From positions 1 to 10,206 of the forward strand of contig DASWFI010000027.1 of the NCBI GenBank assembly GCA_036394315.1: a stretch of DNA of 10,206 bases, read 5' to 3'. Shown here in pieces: positions 1-6,306 of this stretch (its first letter is position 1; each line of letters starts with the position of its first letter). This DNA is from DASWFI01 sp036394315 (GTDB lineage: Bacteria > Patescibacteriota > Doudnabacteria > UBA920 > O2-02-FULL-48-8). The notes under the pieces were generated by a model. The model was given only the letters and a program-made list of their open reading frames with translations. It was not told the DNA's origin and did no database searches. A program made the translations under genes and the position numbers.

Positions 1-15
1 ATGTAAAAGATGAGA

Positions 16-28
16 TACATCGGTGACA
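16..28 (+). repeat. IS left terminal inverted repeat (13-bp core)
   Basis: TACATCGGTGACA is the exact reverse complement of 1062-1074. Similarity continues outward through GATGA to TGTA at 2-5. This is the likely transposase binding and cleavage end. Confidence 0.85.
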
Positions 29-64
29 CTTTCCGGTAAGATTACTGAGAAAGGAAAGCGTCAC

Positions 65-1075
65 ATGCGATTAGATGGTTACCGCCTGCCTTGGGGCAAA
101 CAACGTATTTTGTTAAACAAATATGACAGGTGGCGGAAACAAGGACAATTACTAGGACTTTCCAAGAAAGCCAAACAAAAACTTGAATGGTTCATATACT
201 ATTACACTAAAGGACAGGAATCCGCTGCCACTACATCTCGATACTTTGGGATTACTAGGAAGACCTTTTACAAATGGTTTTCTGTATTCGACCCAGCCAA
301 CTTCAAAGCTCTAGAAGAAGGCTCAAGAGCACCAGTTAATCGCAAGAAGCACCAGGTCAACCAATTACAGGAAGATCGGATACTAGCCTTACGTAAATTA
401 AATCCTGAATACGGTAAGATGAAGCTTAAAGCCATTTATGAACGGGAGCACCACCAATATATCGCTTCCTGGCAAGTTCAGTTAATCATTGAGAAATATC
501 ACCTGCAAAGACGTAAGAGTGGCAGAATATTTAGAAAGAACAGTAATTCTAAACGAAGAACTATTGAATTGGCTAAAGATCAGAAGCCCGGATTCTTAAT
601 TGCTTTTGATACTATTGTTTTGTATCGCAATGGATTGAGGCAATACATAGTCACTGGGATAGATACTGTTTCCAAGATTGCATGGGCGAGAATGTATTCT
701 ACCCATTCCTCAGTAACCACCAAGGATTTGTTCATCCGACTCTATGCCGTGGTTAATGGCAATATTTTAAATACTTGCCAGGACAATGGCTCGGAGTTTG
801 AAAATCACTTTGAGGCCCTCCTGGCATCGATGGACATTCCTCGATACTTCTCCAGAGTCAAAACCCCCAAAGACAACCCTTTCGTTGAACGATTCAACGG
901 TACCCTTAAACAGGAATTCCTCCGGATGGGCAACTGGACTGATGATATCAACGAATTCAACCGGAAACTTAATCAGTGGTTGCTTAAGTACAACTGTTAC
1001 AGACCTCACCAGAGTCTTAATTACTTAACCCCATTTCAATATCAGTATCAAACCCGAGCCTTGTCACCGATGTAG
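65..1075 (+). CDS. IS481-family transposase (DDE integrase core)
   Basis: This protein should catalyse transposition of the surrounding insertion sequence. Numbered from the chosen ATG (336 aa), residues about 30-75 look like a helix-turn-helix domain, followed by a second basic DNA-binding stretch to about 165. An rve-type RNase H-like catalytic core follows. The DDE triad is visible as D182 in AFDT, D240 in QDNGSEF and E275 in FVERFNG, with the D-to-E spacing of about 35 expected for IS3/IS481 enzymes. The tail motif YRPHQSLNYLTP is typical of the family. I chose ATG 65 because AAGGA (51-55) lies nine bases upstream. A GTG at 23 would add 14 residues but sits inside the terminal repeat and has no ribosome site. 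The frame is intact with no frameshift, so the gene may be active. Confidence 0.9.
   Translation: MRLDGYRLPWGKQRILLNKYDRWRKQGQLLGLSKKAKQKLEWFIYYYTKGQESAATTSRYFGITRKTFYKWFSVFDPANFKALEEGSRAPVNRKKHQVNQLQEDRILALRKLNPEYGKMKLKAIYEREHHQYIASWQVQLIIEKYHLQRRKSGRIFRKNSNSKRRTIELAKDQKPGFLIAFDTIVLYRNGLRQYIVTGIDTVSKIAWARMYSTHSSVTTKDLFIRLYAVVNGNILNTCQDNGSEFENHFEALLASMDIPRYFSRVKTPKDNPFVERFNGTLKQEFLRMGNWTDDINEFNRKLNQWLLKYNCYRPHQSLNYLTPFQYQYQTRALSPM
1062..1074 (-). repeat. IS right terminal inverted repeat (13-bp core)
   Basis: TGTCACCGATGTA is the exact reverse complement of 16-28. The transposase stop codon TAG (1073-1075) overlaps the repeat, so the reading frame runs into the element's end. The outermost matching tetranucleotide is TACA at 1084-1087. 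Confidence 0.85.
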
Positions 1076-1090
1076 TCATCCAGTACAAGC

Positions 1091-1109
1091 TATTGACTTA
1101 AAGTCAATA
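1091..1109. promoter_or_regulatory. 19-bp palindrome over the -35, candidate operator
   Basis: TATTGACT (1091-1098) and AGTCAATA (1102-1109) are perfect 8-bp inverted arms around a TAA centre. The left arm contains the -35 element of the promoter at 1093-1121, so a protein bound here would compete directly with RNA polymerase. It begins three bases beyond the inferred IS end. No regulator gene is visible in the window. The symmetry is seen; the operator role is inferred. Confidence 0.45.
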
Positions 1110-1121
1110 ATGTTGTATACT
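1093..1121 (+). promoter_or_regulatory. sigma70-type promoter for the RRM gene
   Basis: TTGACT (1093-1098) and TATACT (1116-1121) are each one base from consensus and separated by the optimal 17 bp. Transcription would begin near 1128, giving a leader of roughly 87 nt before the ATG at 1215. The -35 lies only a few bases outside the insertion sequence, so the promoter appears to be native rather than formed by the element. Confidence 0.75.
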
Positions 1122-1127
1122 TACCAC

Positions 1128-1206
1128 GTTTCCTTTAGTCGAAGGGAAATTTAACAAGTAGAACAAGGGTTCAGTTTGCGTTAGTAAATTTCCCTTTGTT
1201 TAAAGG
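1128..1206 (+). promoter_or_regulatory. structured 5' leader with alternative hairpins
   Basis: Three hairpins can be drawn that share arms. H1 pairs 1128-1136 with 1141-1150, with one bulged G at 1146. H2 is a perfect 12-bp stem, AAGGGAAATTTA (1142-1153) with TAAATTTCCCTT (1185-1196), extendable by a G-U and a C-G pair. H3 pairs CCTTT (1193-1197) with AAAGG (1202-1206), which is the Shine-Dalgarno sequence. H2 uses the arms needed by both H1 and H3, so H1+H3 (ribosome site masked) and H2 (site free) are alternatives. The pairing is seen; switch, cold-shock or autoregulatory behaviour is inferred. Confidence 0.5.
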
Positions 1207-1214
1207 CTAGAATA

Positions 1215-1541
1215 ATGGCTAAGAAACTTTTTGTGGGTGGATTGCCCTACTCCACTACTTCCGACGAACTGAAAACTCATTTTTCAGGCGCCGGCACTGT
1301 AGTGTCAGCACAGGTCATCACCGACAAGTTTTCCGGCAGATCAAAAGGCTTCGGATTCGTGGAAATGTCCTCGGATGATGAAGCCAACAAGGCTATTGAA
1401 ATGTTCAATGGCACTGACTTTGGCGGACGACAGTTGGCTGTGAACGAAGCCCGACCTAAAACCGAAGGCGACCGCGGTGGTGACCGTGGACGCGGTGGAT
1501 TCGGCGGAGGTCGTGGTGGTCGTTCCTTCCATGATCGATAA
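1215..1541 (+). CDS. Single-RRM RNA-binding protein with Gly/Arg-rich tail
   Basis: This is a 108-residue single-stranded RNA-binding protein. The RRM fold covers about residues 3-82, with RNP2 as LFVGGL (5-10) and RNP1 as KGFGFVEM (44-51), including the aromatic residues that stack on RNA bases. Residues about 86-105 are an RGG-like Gly/Arg/Asp tail. Size and layout match the RNA-binding proteins of cyanobacteria and many CPR bacteria, several of which are cold-induced; a role as RNA chaperone is inferred. ATG 1215 has AAAGG eight bases upstream and is the family start. The gene is monocistronic, between its own promoter and the terminator at 1554-1584. It is visibly more GC-rich than its neighbours because of the Gly/Arg codons. 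Confidence 0.93.
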   Translation: MAKKLFVGGLPYSTTSDELKTHFSGAGTVVSAQVITDKFSGRSKGFGFVEMSSDDEANKAIEMFNGTDFGGRQLAVNEARPKTEGDRGGDRGRGGFGGGRGGRSFHDR

Positions 1542-1553
1542 TTTTTGATCAAA

Positions 1554-1584
1554 ATAAAAGCTCCGGCAAGACCGGGGCTTTTAT
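1554..1584 (+). terminator. Rho-independent terminator after the RRM gene
   Basis: A 13-bp stem pairs 1554-1566 with 1572-1584 around a CAAGA loop, with one U-G wobble. The GC-rich core CTCCGG/CCGGGG is flanked by A-rich and T-rich arms, so it could work in both directions. It starts 12 bases after the RRM stop. Its last paired base is also the T of the next promoter's TG element. Confidence 0.85.
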
Positions 1585-1592
1585 GTTATAAT
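1584..1592 (+). promoter_or_regulatory. Extended -10 promoter of the glycan/mur operon
   Basis: TGTTATAAT is a perfect extended -10 (TG, one base, consensus TATAAT at 1587-1592). No -35 is visible at the expected distance, which falls in the terminator stem. Initiation 6-8 bases after the -10 would fall at 1598-1600, on the ATG at 1599, so the first mRNA would be leaderless. Confidence 0.65.
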
Positions 1593-1598
1593 AAAGAC

Positions 1599-3032
1599 AT
1601 GAAGCGGTCTGAATTGCTATTTAATCTTATATCCATTTTCGTGGATTTTTTGATGCTCCTAATTGCCGGCATTGGGGCTTTTTATTTGCGTTTTAGACTC
1701 GAAGGATTTCGTCATATTATTTATAATCTTTCACTCGCAAATTATCTTCAGGTTTTGTTCCTGATCAGTCCGGTTTTGATCCTGCTTTTGGGCCTGGCTG
1801 GATTGTACAATCTTAAAGGTACGCGTCGAACTTCTTCTGAGTTACTTAAGATTGTGCTTGCGATTTCCTCCGGTTTGTTGTTGATAGTGGTGTTATTTTT
1901 CTTTAACCAAAAAGTTTTTCCGTCCCGGCTGATTATTTTATTGACTTGGATTTTGACAATAGTCCTGATTAGTTTGGGTAGAATTATTTTACGCGCATTT
2001 CAGGTGCGAATGTTGAGGAATGGGATCGGGTTGCACAAACTTGTGATCATAGCTCCGGAAAAATCACTGGAGTTGATTTCGGAAATAGAAAAGAGGAAAG
2101 AATTGGGCTATAAAATTGTCGCTCAATTACCTTCCAATTTTACGAAGGAGCAGATGCTGTCAGAATTAAATAGAATCAAAAAAGAGTTGGGAATTGATGA
2201 GCTGCTTCAGGCTGATTCCAAACTCGATCAGGTCATAAGCCAAGATTTGCTCAATTTTTGCCGGGATTACAGCATTAAATTTAATTTTGTTCCCAATTTA
2301 TTTGAAACAGCCACCACTAATATTTCGGTGGAAACTATTTCCGGCATTCCAATTATAGTTTTAAAGCGTACGCCGCTCGATGGCTGGGGACGGGTCATCA
2401 AGCGTGTTATGGATGTGATTATTTCTGCCGTAAGTTTGGTAATTTTGAGCCCAATACTGCTCCTGGTAGCGATCCTGATCAAGCTTAATTCGAAAGGACC
2501 GGTATTTTTTCACCAGCGCCGCGCCGCGGGCTTAGGCGAATTTGAATGTTATAAACTCCGAACTATGTACTCTGACCCTTCCGAAGGACCGCCCCAAGAA
2601 GGAACGCCAGAAGGAGATAAATTACGCGCGGAGTTGGAAAAACAAAATTCTCGACACGGTCCTTATGTGAAAATTAAAAATGATCCTCGCGTAACTTCGA
2701 TTGGCAAATTTTTACGCAAAACTAAACTCGATGAGATGCCCCAACTCTGGCACATTTTTCGAGGGCAGATGAGTTTAGTGGGACCCAGAGTGCATATGGT
2801 TTCCGAAGTTGATCACTTCCGAAATGAATACAAGCATCTTTTCGTTTTGAAACCCGGCGCTACCGGCCTGACCCAAATCACGCAGGCTTCAGAAAAACCG
2901 GAATTGTCGTGGGAAGAAGAGATCAAACTCGATGCCTTCTATATTGAAAACTGGTCGCTTTGGCTGGATCTTTATATTATCTTAAAAACTTTTTTGATTT
3001 TGCTCGGCCGCAAACCTAAAGTGGATTATTAG
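1599..3032 (+). CDS. Polyprenyl-phosphate sugar-1-phosphate transferase (WbaP/WcaJ-like)
   Basis: This 477-aa integral membrane enzyme probably starts a surface glycan by moving a hexose-1-phosphate from a UDP-sugar to undecaprenyl phosphate. Four transmembrane helices are visible at about 6-32, 47-70, 82-102 and 110-131. A cytoplasmic Rossmann-like domain follows (about 147-242), then a bacterial sugar transferase domain (about 265-477). The latter has a membrane re-entrant helix (268-294), KLRTM, the catalytic pair D378-E379 in KLDEMPQLW, and MSLVGPR. The residue after VGPR is V where the family usually has P. I chose ATG 1599 because an upstream in-frame ATG at 1545 would put the terminator and promoter inside the coding region. 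The sugar used cannot be read from sequence. Confidence 0.9.
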   Translation: MKRSELLFNLISIFVDFLMLLIAGIGAFYLRFRLEGFRHIIYNLSLANYLQVLFLISPVLILLLGLAGLYNLKGTRRTSSELLKIVLAISSGLLLIVVLFFFNQKVFPSRLIILLTWILTIVLISLGRIILRAFQVRMLRNGIGLHKLVIIAPEKSLELISEIEKRKELGYKIVAQLPSNFTKEQMLSELNRIKKELGIDELLQADSKLDQVISQDLLNFCRDYSIKFNFVPNLFETATTNISVETISGIPIIVLKRTPLDGWGRVIKRVMDVIISAVSLVILSPILLLVAILIKLNSKGPVFFHQRRAAGLGEFECYKLRTMYSDPSEGPPQEGTPEGDKLRAELEKQNSRHGPYVKIKNDPRVTSIGKFLRKTKLDEMPQLWHIFRGQMSLVGPRVHMVSEVDHFRNEYKHLFVLKPGATGLTQITQASEKPELSWEEEIKLDAFYIENWSLWLDLYIILKTFLILLGRKPKVDY

Positions 3033-3060
3033 TCGCTCGGGAATATTTAAATAATTTATT

Positions 3061-4146
3061 ATGAAAGTAGCGTTAGTACATGAATTTTTAAATCAGCTGG
3101 GCGGAGCGGAGAGAGTGCTGAAAAACTTTTTGGAAATCTGGCCGGATGCAGATCTCCATATTCTTTTGTTCGATGGAAAAAAAACCAAAGGCGAATTTGA
3201 TTCATATAATAAGAAATTGAGCTTTTTGAATTATCTACCTGGTACTCGCAAGCATCCGCGACTGTTCGTAACATTGATGCCTTTGGCTATCGAACATTTT
3301 AACTTCGATGAATACGATGTGGTGATTTCTGATTCATCTTCTTACGCCAAGGGGATTAAAACCGACAAGCTTCATATTTGCTACTGTCATGCCCCGACCC
3401 GGTATCTTTGGACGGTGCACGATTACTTGGCCAAGCAGCAATACCCGGAAGTTTTCAAACAACTGGGCAAACCAGCGATCACCTGGCTAAAAAAATGGGA
3501 TTATAATGCCGCTCAGCGTCCGAATTTTTTTATTGCCAACTCCAGAAATATCCAGCAGCAGATAAAACAATTTTATAACCGCGATGCCGAAGTAATTCCA
3601 CCGCCGGTGGATACAACAGTATTTTACCCGGATGGAGATAAACAAAATTATTTCCTGGCCGCTTCCAGACTTGAGCCATATAAAAAATTGGAAGTGGTAA
3701 TCGAAGCGTTTAACGAGCTAGGTCTTCCGCTGAAGATCGCGGGTATTGGTACGGCTGAAAAAGATTTGAAGACAATGGCCAAATCCAATATAGAATTTGT
3801 CGGAGCTGTTACTGATGAGCAACTTAGAAAATTATATTCAGGAGCGAAAGCTTACGTGTTTGCGGCAGAAGAAGATGCGGGAATTATGATCGTGGAAGCC
3901 CAAGCCTGCGGCACTCCAGTGATCGCTTACGGTAAAGGCGGAGCGCTCGAAACAATCAAAGAGGGAATTACCGGAGAATTTTTTTCGGAACAGACAAAAG
4001 AGTCATTAGTAGAAAAGTTAAAAAGTTTTAATGTCGAAAAATATAACGCGCAAACTATCCGCGAAAACGCTTTGCAGTACGACAAGAAAAATTTCCAGCG
4101 AAAGATTAAAGATTTTGTAGAAGGAAAATATGCGAATCGGGCTTGA
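3061..4146 (+). CDS. GT4 glycosyltransferase, WbaZ-like
   Basis: This 361-aa retaining GT-B glycosyltransferase probably extends the lipid-linked glycan started by the upstream transferase. The N-terminal acceptor domain opens with VHEFLNQLGGAERVL (6-20) and carries CYCHAPTRYLW (107-117), both characteristic of WbaZ-like GT4 enzymes. The donor domain shows SRLEPYKK (202-209), with R203 and K208/K209 as likely phosphate contacts, and the EX7E pair E271/E279 in EEDAGIMIVEAQACG. WbaZ itself is a mannosyltransferase, but the sugar here is unknown. It begins 28 bases after the previous stop without a clear Shine-Dalgarno sequence. An AT-rich run (3044-3055) upstream could be a weak -10. Its end overlaps the next gene by 17 bases. 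Confidence 0.88.
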   Translation: MKVALVHEFLNQLGGAERVLKNFLEIWPDADLHILLFDGKKTKGEFDSYNKKLSFLNYLPGTRKHPRLFVTLMPLAIEHFNFDEYDVVISDSSSYAKGIKTDKLHICYCHAPTRYLWTVHDYLAKQQYPEVFKQLGKPAITWLKKWDYNAAQRPNFFIANSRNIQQQIKQFYNRDAEVIPPPVDTTVFYPDGDKQNYFLAASRLEPYKKLEVVIEAFNELGLPLKIAGIGTAEKDLKTMAKSNIEFVGAVTDEQLRKLYSGAKAYVFAAEEDAGIMIVEAQACGTPVIAYGKGGALETIKEGITGEFFSEQTKESLVEKLKSFNVEKYNAQTIRENALQYDKKNFQRKIKDFVEGKYANRA

Positions 4147-5227
4147 TTTAAGAATGATTGGCGGGGGATCGGGATTAGATCGATATATTACCGAGCTTTT
4201 TCATGAAATCCTAAAGCAAGACAAGGTTAACGAGTATGTTTTGTTTTTTAGAAGTACAGGGTTATCGGCGGATTTCAAGCAATATAACCACAAAATCGTT
4301 ATAGTGGATATTAGCCACTATTCTTTTGCCGAGCAGCTGCGATTGCCATTTATTTTGATGCAGGAGAAATTGGATTTGATCCACTTCCCGCATTTCAATG
4401 TTCCGTTCCTGTATCGCAAGAAATTTGTAGTTACAATTCACGACCTCACCCATACGTTGATTCCCGGAAAAAAGAAATCACATGTTATTCATAGATTCGC
4501 GTATAATCTAGTGTTTTGGAACGCGATCAGGTCAGCTCATCAGATTATTGCGGTATCGCAAGCGACCAAGAAAGCGATTTTGGATTATTTTCACATTAAC
4601 TCTGATAGAATTAAAGTAGTTTATGAAGGTTTTAACCAGGCTTACGGTATGATGGATAAAGGAGAAGCATTTAATCAAGTATCCAATAGATTTGGAATAA
4701 CCAAACCATATATATTGTATGTTGGTGAATGGAGGCGGTATAAAAATTTACCACAGTTAGCCCTGGCTTTTGATCAATTGATTGAAAATGGTTTTGATCT
4801 GGAATTAGTTTTAGCGGGAAAAAAAGATCCGTTTTATCCTGAAATTGAAGAAAAAGTGTTTAGTATTAAGAATAAAAGCAGAATAAAAGCGCTTGGGCGA
4901 ATTAGCGAGGCTGAATTGAAAGCTGTTTATAACGGGGCAACATTATTTGTGCTTCCCTCGCATATGGAAGGATTTGGCCTGACGGTTTTGGAAGCTGCCG
5001 CGTGTGGCGTTCCTATCGCATGCTCTGATATTCCCAGTTTGCGGGAGATTGCCGGACAAGCCGCTGAATACTTCGATCCATACAATCTGCAGAATATGAC
5101 CGATGTACTCAAAAATTTAATCAACAAGCCCGAACGACTGGAAGAGTTGGCAAATTTGGCATTGTCCAGGTCCAAACATTTTAGCTGGCGATCAGCAGCC
5201 GTAGAAACCATGGAGGTGTATAAATGA
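4130..5227 (+). CDS. GT4 glycosyltransferase, MtfB-like
   Basis: A second GT-B enzyme (365 aa) of family GT4, different in subfamily from its neighbour and probably adding the next sugar. The start MRIGLDLRMIGGGSGLDRYI, HFPHFNVPF (85-93), VTIHDLTH (101-108) and AVSQATKK (141-148) match the MtfB-like group. The donor domain has GEWRRYKNL (199-207), the EX7E pair E280/E288 in HMEGFGLTVLEAAACG, and SDIPSLREIAG. ATG 4130 has AGAAGGA (4119-4125) upstream and overlaps the end of the previous gene, which implies translational coupling. Its TGA overlaps the murG start as ATGA. Acceptor and donor are not identifiable from sequence. Confidence 0.88.
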   Translation: MRIGLDLRMIGGGSGLDRYITELFHEILKQDKVNEYVLFFRSTGLSADFKQYNHKIVIVDISHYSFAEQLRLPFILMQEKLDLIHFPHFNVPFLYRKKFVVTIHDLTHTLIPGKKKSHVIHRFAYNLVFWNAIRSAHQIIAVSQATKKAILDYFHINSDRIKVVYEGFNQAYGMMDKGEAFNQVSNRFGITKPYILYVGEWRRYKNLPQLALAFDQLIENGFDLELVLAGKKDPFYPEIEEKVFSIKNKSRIKALGRISEAELKAVYNGATLFVLPSHMEGFGLTVLEAAACGVPIACSDIPSLREIAGQAAEYFDPYNLQNMTDVLKNLINKPERLEELANLALSRSKHFSWRSAAVETMEVYK

Positions 5228-6306
5228 AGATTTTACTTGCCGGTGGGGGAAGCGGCGGACCTGTCAGTCCAGTCTTGGCCGTGGCGCTGGAAATAAAAAA
5301 ATTAAGTCCGCATACCAAGTTTCTTTTTGTAGGCACCAAAAATGGACCGGAGCGGCAGATGGTGGCTCTACTGGGGATTGAGTTTAAAGCGATCAGTACT
5401 GCTAAATTGCGCCGGTATTTTTCTTTGGCCAATGTTATTATTCCGATTAGTTTGACTTTGGGATTCTTGCAAGCATTGCGTATAGTCAGACAGTTTAAAC
5501 CCGATGTGGTTTTTTCGGCCGGTGGCTACGTAGCGGTACCTATAGCTTGGGCCGCGCGCATCTTTGGCGCGCGAATCATCATCCATCAGCAGGACGCTCG
5601 AATCGGTCTGGCAAACAAAATAATTGCTCCTTTTGCTCATACTATCACCACGGCGTTTGAACAAACCAGCAAGGAATTCTATTCTGGGTCAGGTTTGTTT
5701 AATTCCAAATGGCACGCGCCAATCTGGGTGGGCAACCCTGTGCGCGCGGATTTGTTTCATCCAGTCGTAGACCCGAAAAAATATTTTAATTTGCATGAGG
5801 AATTGCCCATTCTGTTGATTTTAGGCGGTGCTACTGGGTCTTTACAAATCAACCAAATGATTGAGCAGATTTTACCGGAATTAGTAACAGCTCACCAAGT
5901 CGTTCATCAGACCGGAGCTGGTAAAGACACTATCAGTTTTAAACATCGCAATTATCATCCTTATGAGTTGATTCCGTTTAACGAGTACGCCGCGATTTTA
6001 GAAAAAGCGCATTTGGTGATTGCAAGAGCAGGCCTGTCCACTATCGCGGAACTCTCCGCCTTAGAGAAACCGGCCATCATAATTCCCATGCCGCATACGC
6101 ATCAGGAAGAAAATGCTAAAATACTATTTGATTCCCATGCCGCCGTGGTCTTAAGCGGCTCCGATGTTACCGCAGGAAATTTGGCCGTAATAATCCGTAG
6201 TTTGAAGTTCAATCAAAAACGCGTAGATATGCTGATGAAAAATATCGGCCAATTGATCCCAAAAAACGCCGCGGCAGCGATCGCCAAAATTATAATCAAA
6301 GAATGA
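5224..6306 (+). CDS. murG: MurG, lipid I GlcNAc transferase (divergent)
   Basis: MurG transfers GlcNAc from UDP-GlcNAc to undecaprenyl-PP-MurNAc-pentapeptide, making lipid II on the inner face of the membrane. Length (360 aa) and two-lobed GT-B layout fit the family. Landmarks are the glycine loop GGGSGGPVSP (7-16), AGGYVAVP (99-106), HQQDARIGLANK (121-132), GNPVR (170-174), GGATGSLQIN (201-210), the donor-site helix AGLSTIAEL with E276, and HQEENA (293-298). Two canonical spots differ: the usual His of GGTGGH is P13, and the usual HEQN is HQQD (Q122, D124). Similar changes are, to my recollection, common in CPR MurG. The start has a strong GGAGGTG (5212-5218) five bases upstream, the best ribosome site in the operon, and overlaps the previous stop as ATGA. 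Confidence 0.9.
   Translation: MKILLAGGGSGGPVSPVLAVALEIKKLSPHTKFLFVGTKNGPERQMVALLGIEFKAISTAKLRRYFSLANVIIPISLTLGFLQALRIVRQFKPDVVFSAGGYVAVPIAWAARIFGARIIIHQQDARIGLANKIIAPFAHTITTAFEQTSKEFYSGSGLFNSKWHAPIWVGNPVRADLFHPVVDPKKYFNLHEELPILLILGGATGSLQINQMIEQILPELVTAHQVVHQTGAGKDTISFKHRNYHPYELIPFNEYAAILEKAHLVIARAGLSTIAELSALEKPAIIIPMPHTHQEENAKILFDSHAAVVLSGSDVTAGNLAVIIRSLKFNQKRVDMLMKNIGQLIPKNAAAAIAKIIIKE

Larger units (their letters stand above)
2..1087 (+). mobile_element. IS481-family insertion sequence, complete
   Basis: The element is defined by its ends. The 13-mer TACATCGGTGACA at 16-28 is perfectly inverted as TGTCACCGATGTA at 1062-1074. Outside it, both ends show a similar GATGA block and an outermost TGTA (2-5) / TACA (1084-1087), with a one-base length difference. 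IS481 ends characteristically begin with TGT, and the 1086-bp length fits the family. The element carries one transposase gene that nearly fills it; its stop codon lies at the inner edge of the right repeat. Only one base lies outside the left end, so a target-site duplication cannot be tested. The exact outer boundary is inferred; the 13-bp repeat is certain. Confidence 0.82.

Noticed and set aside
1277..1552. 91-codon minus-strand ORF opposite the RRM gene
   Set aside because: Its Pro/Arg-rich translation is the mirror of the Gly/Arg codons of the RRM tail, and no promoter or ribosome site supports it.
1545..1598. Upstream in-frame ATG extending the sugar transferase by 18 residues
   Set aside because: The extra codons are the terminator hairpin and the -10 promoter, and the added peptide is not part of the family.
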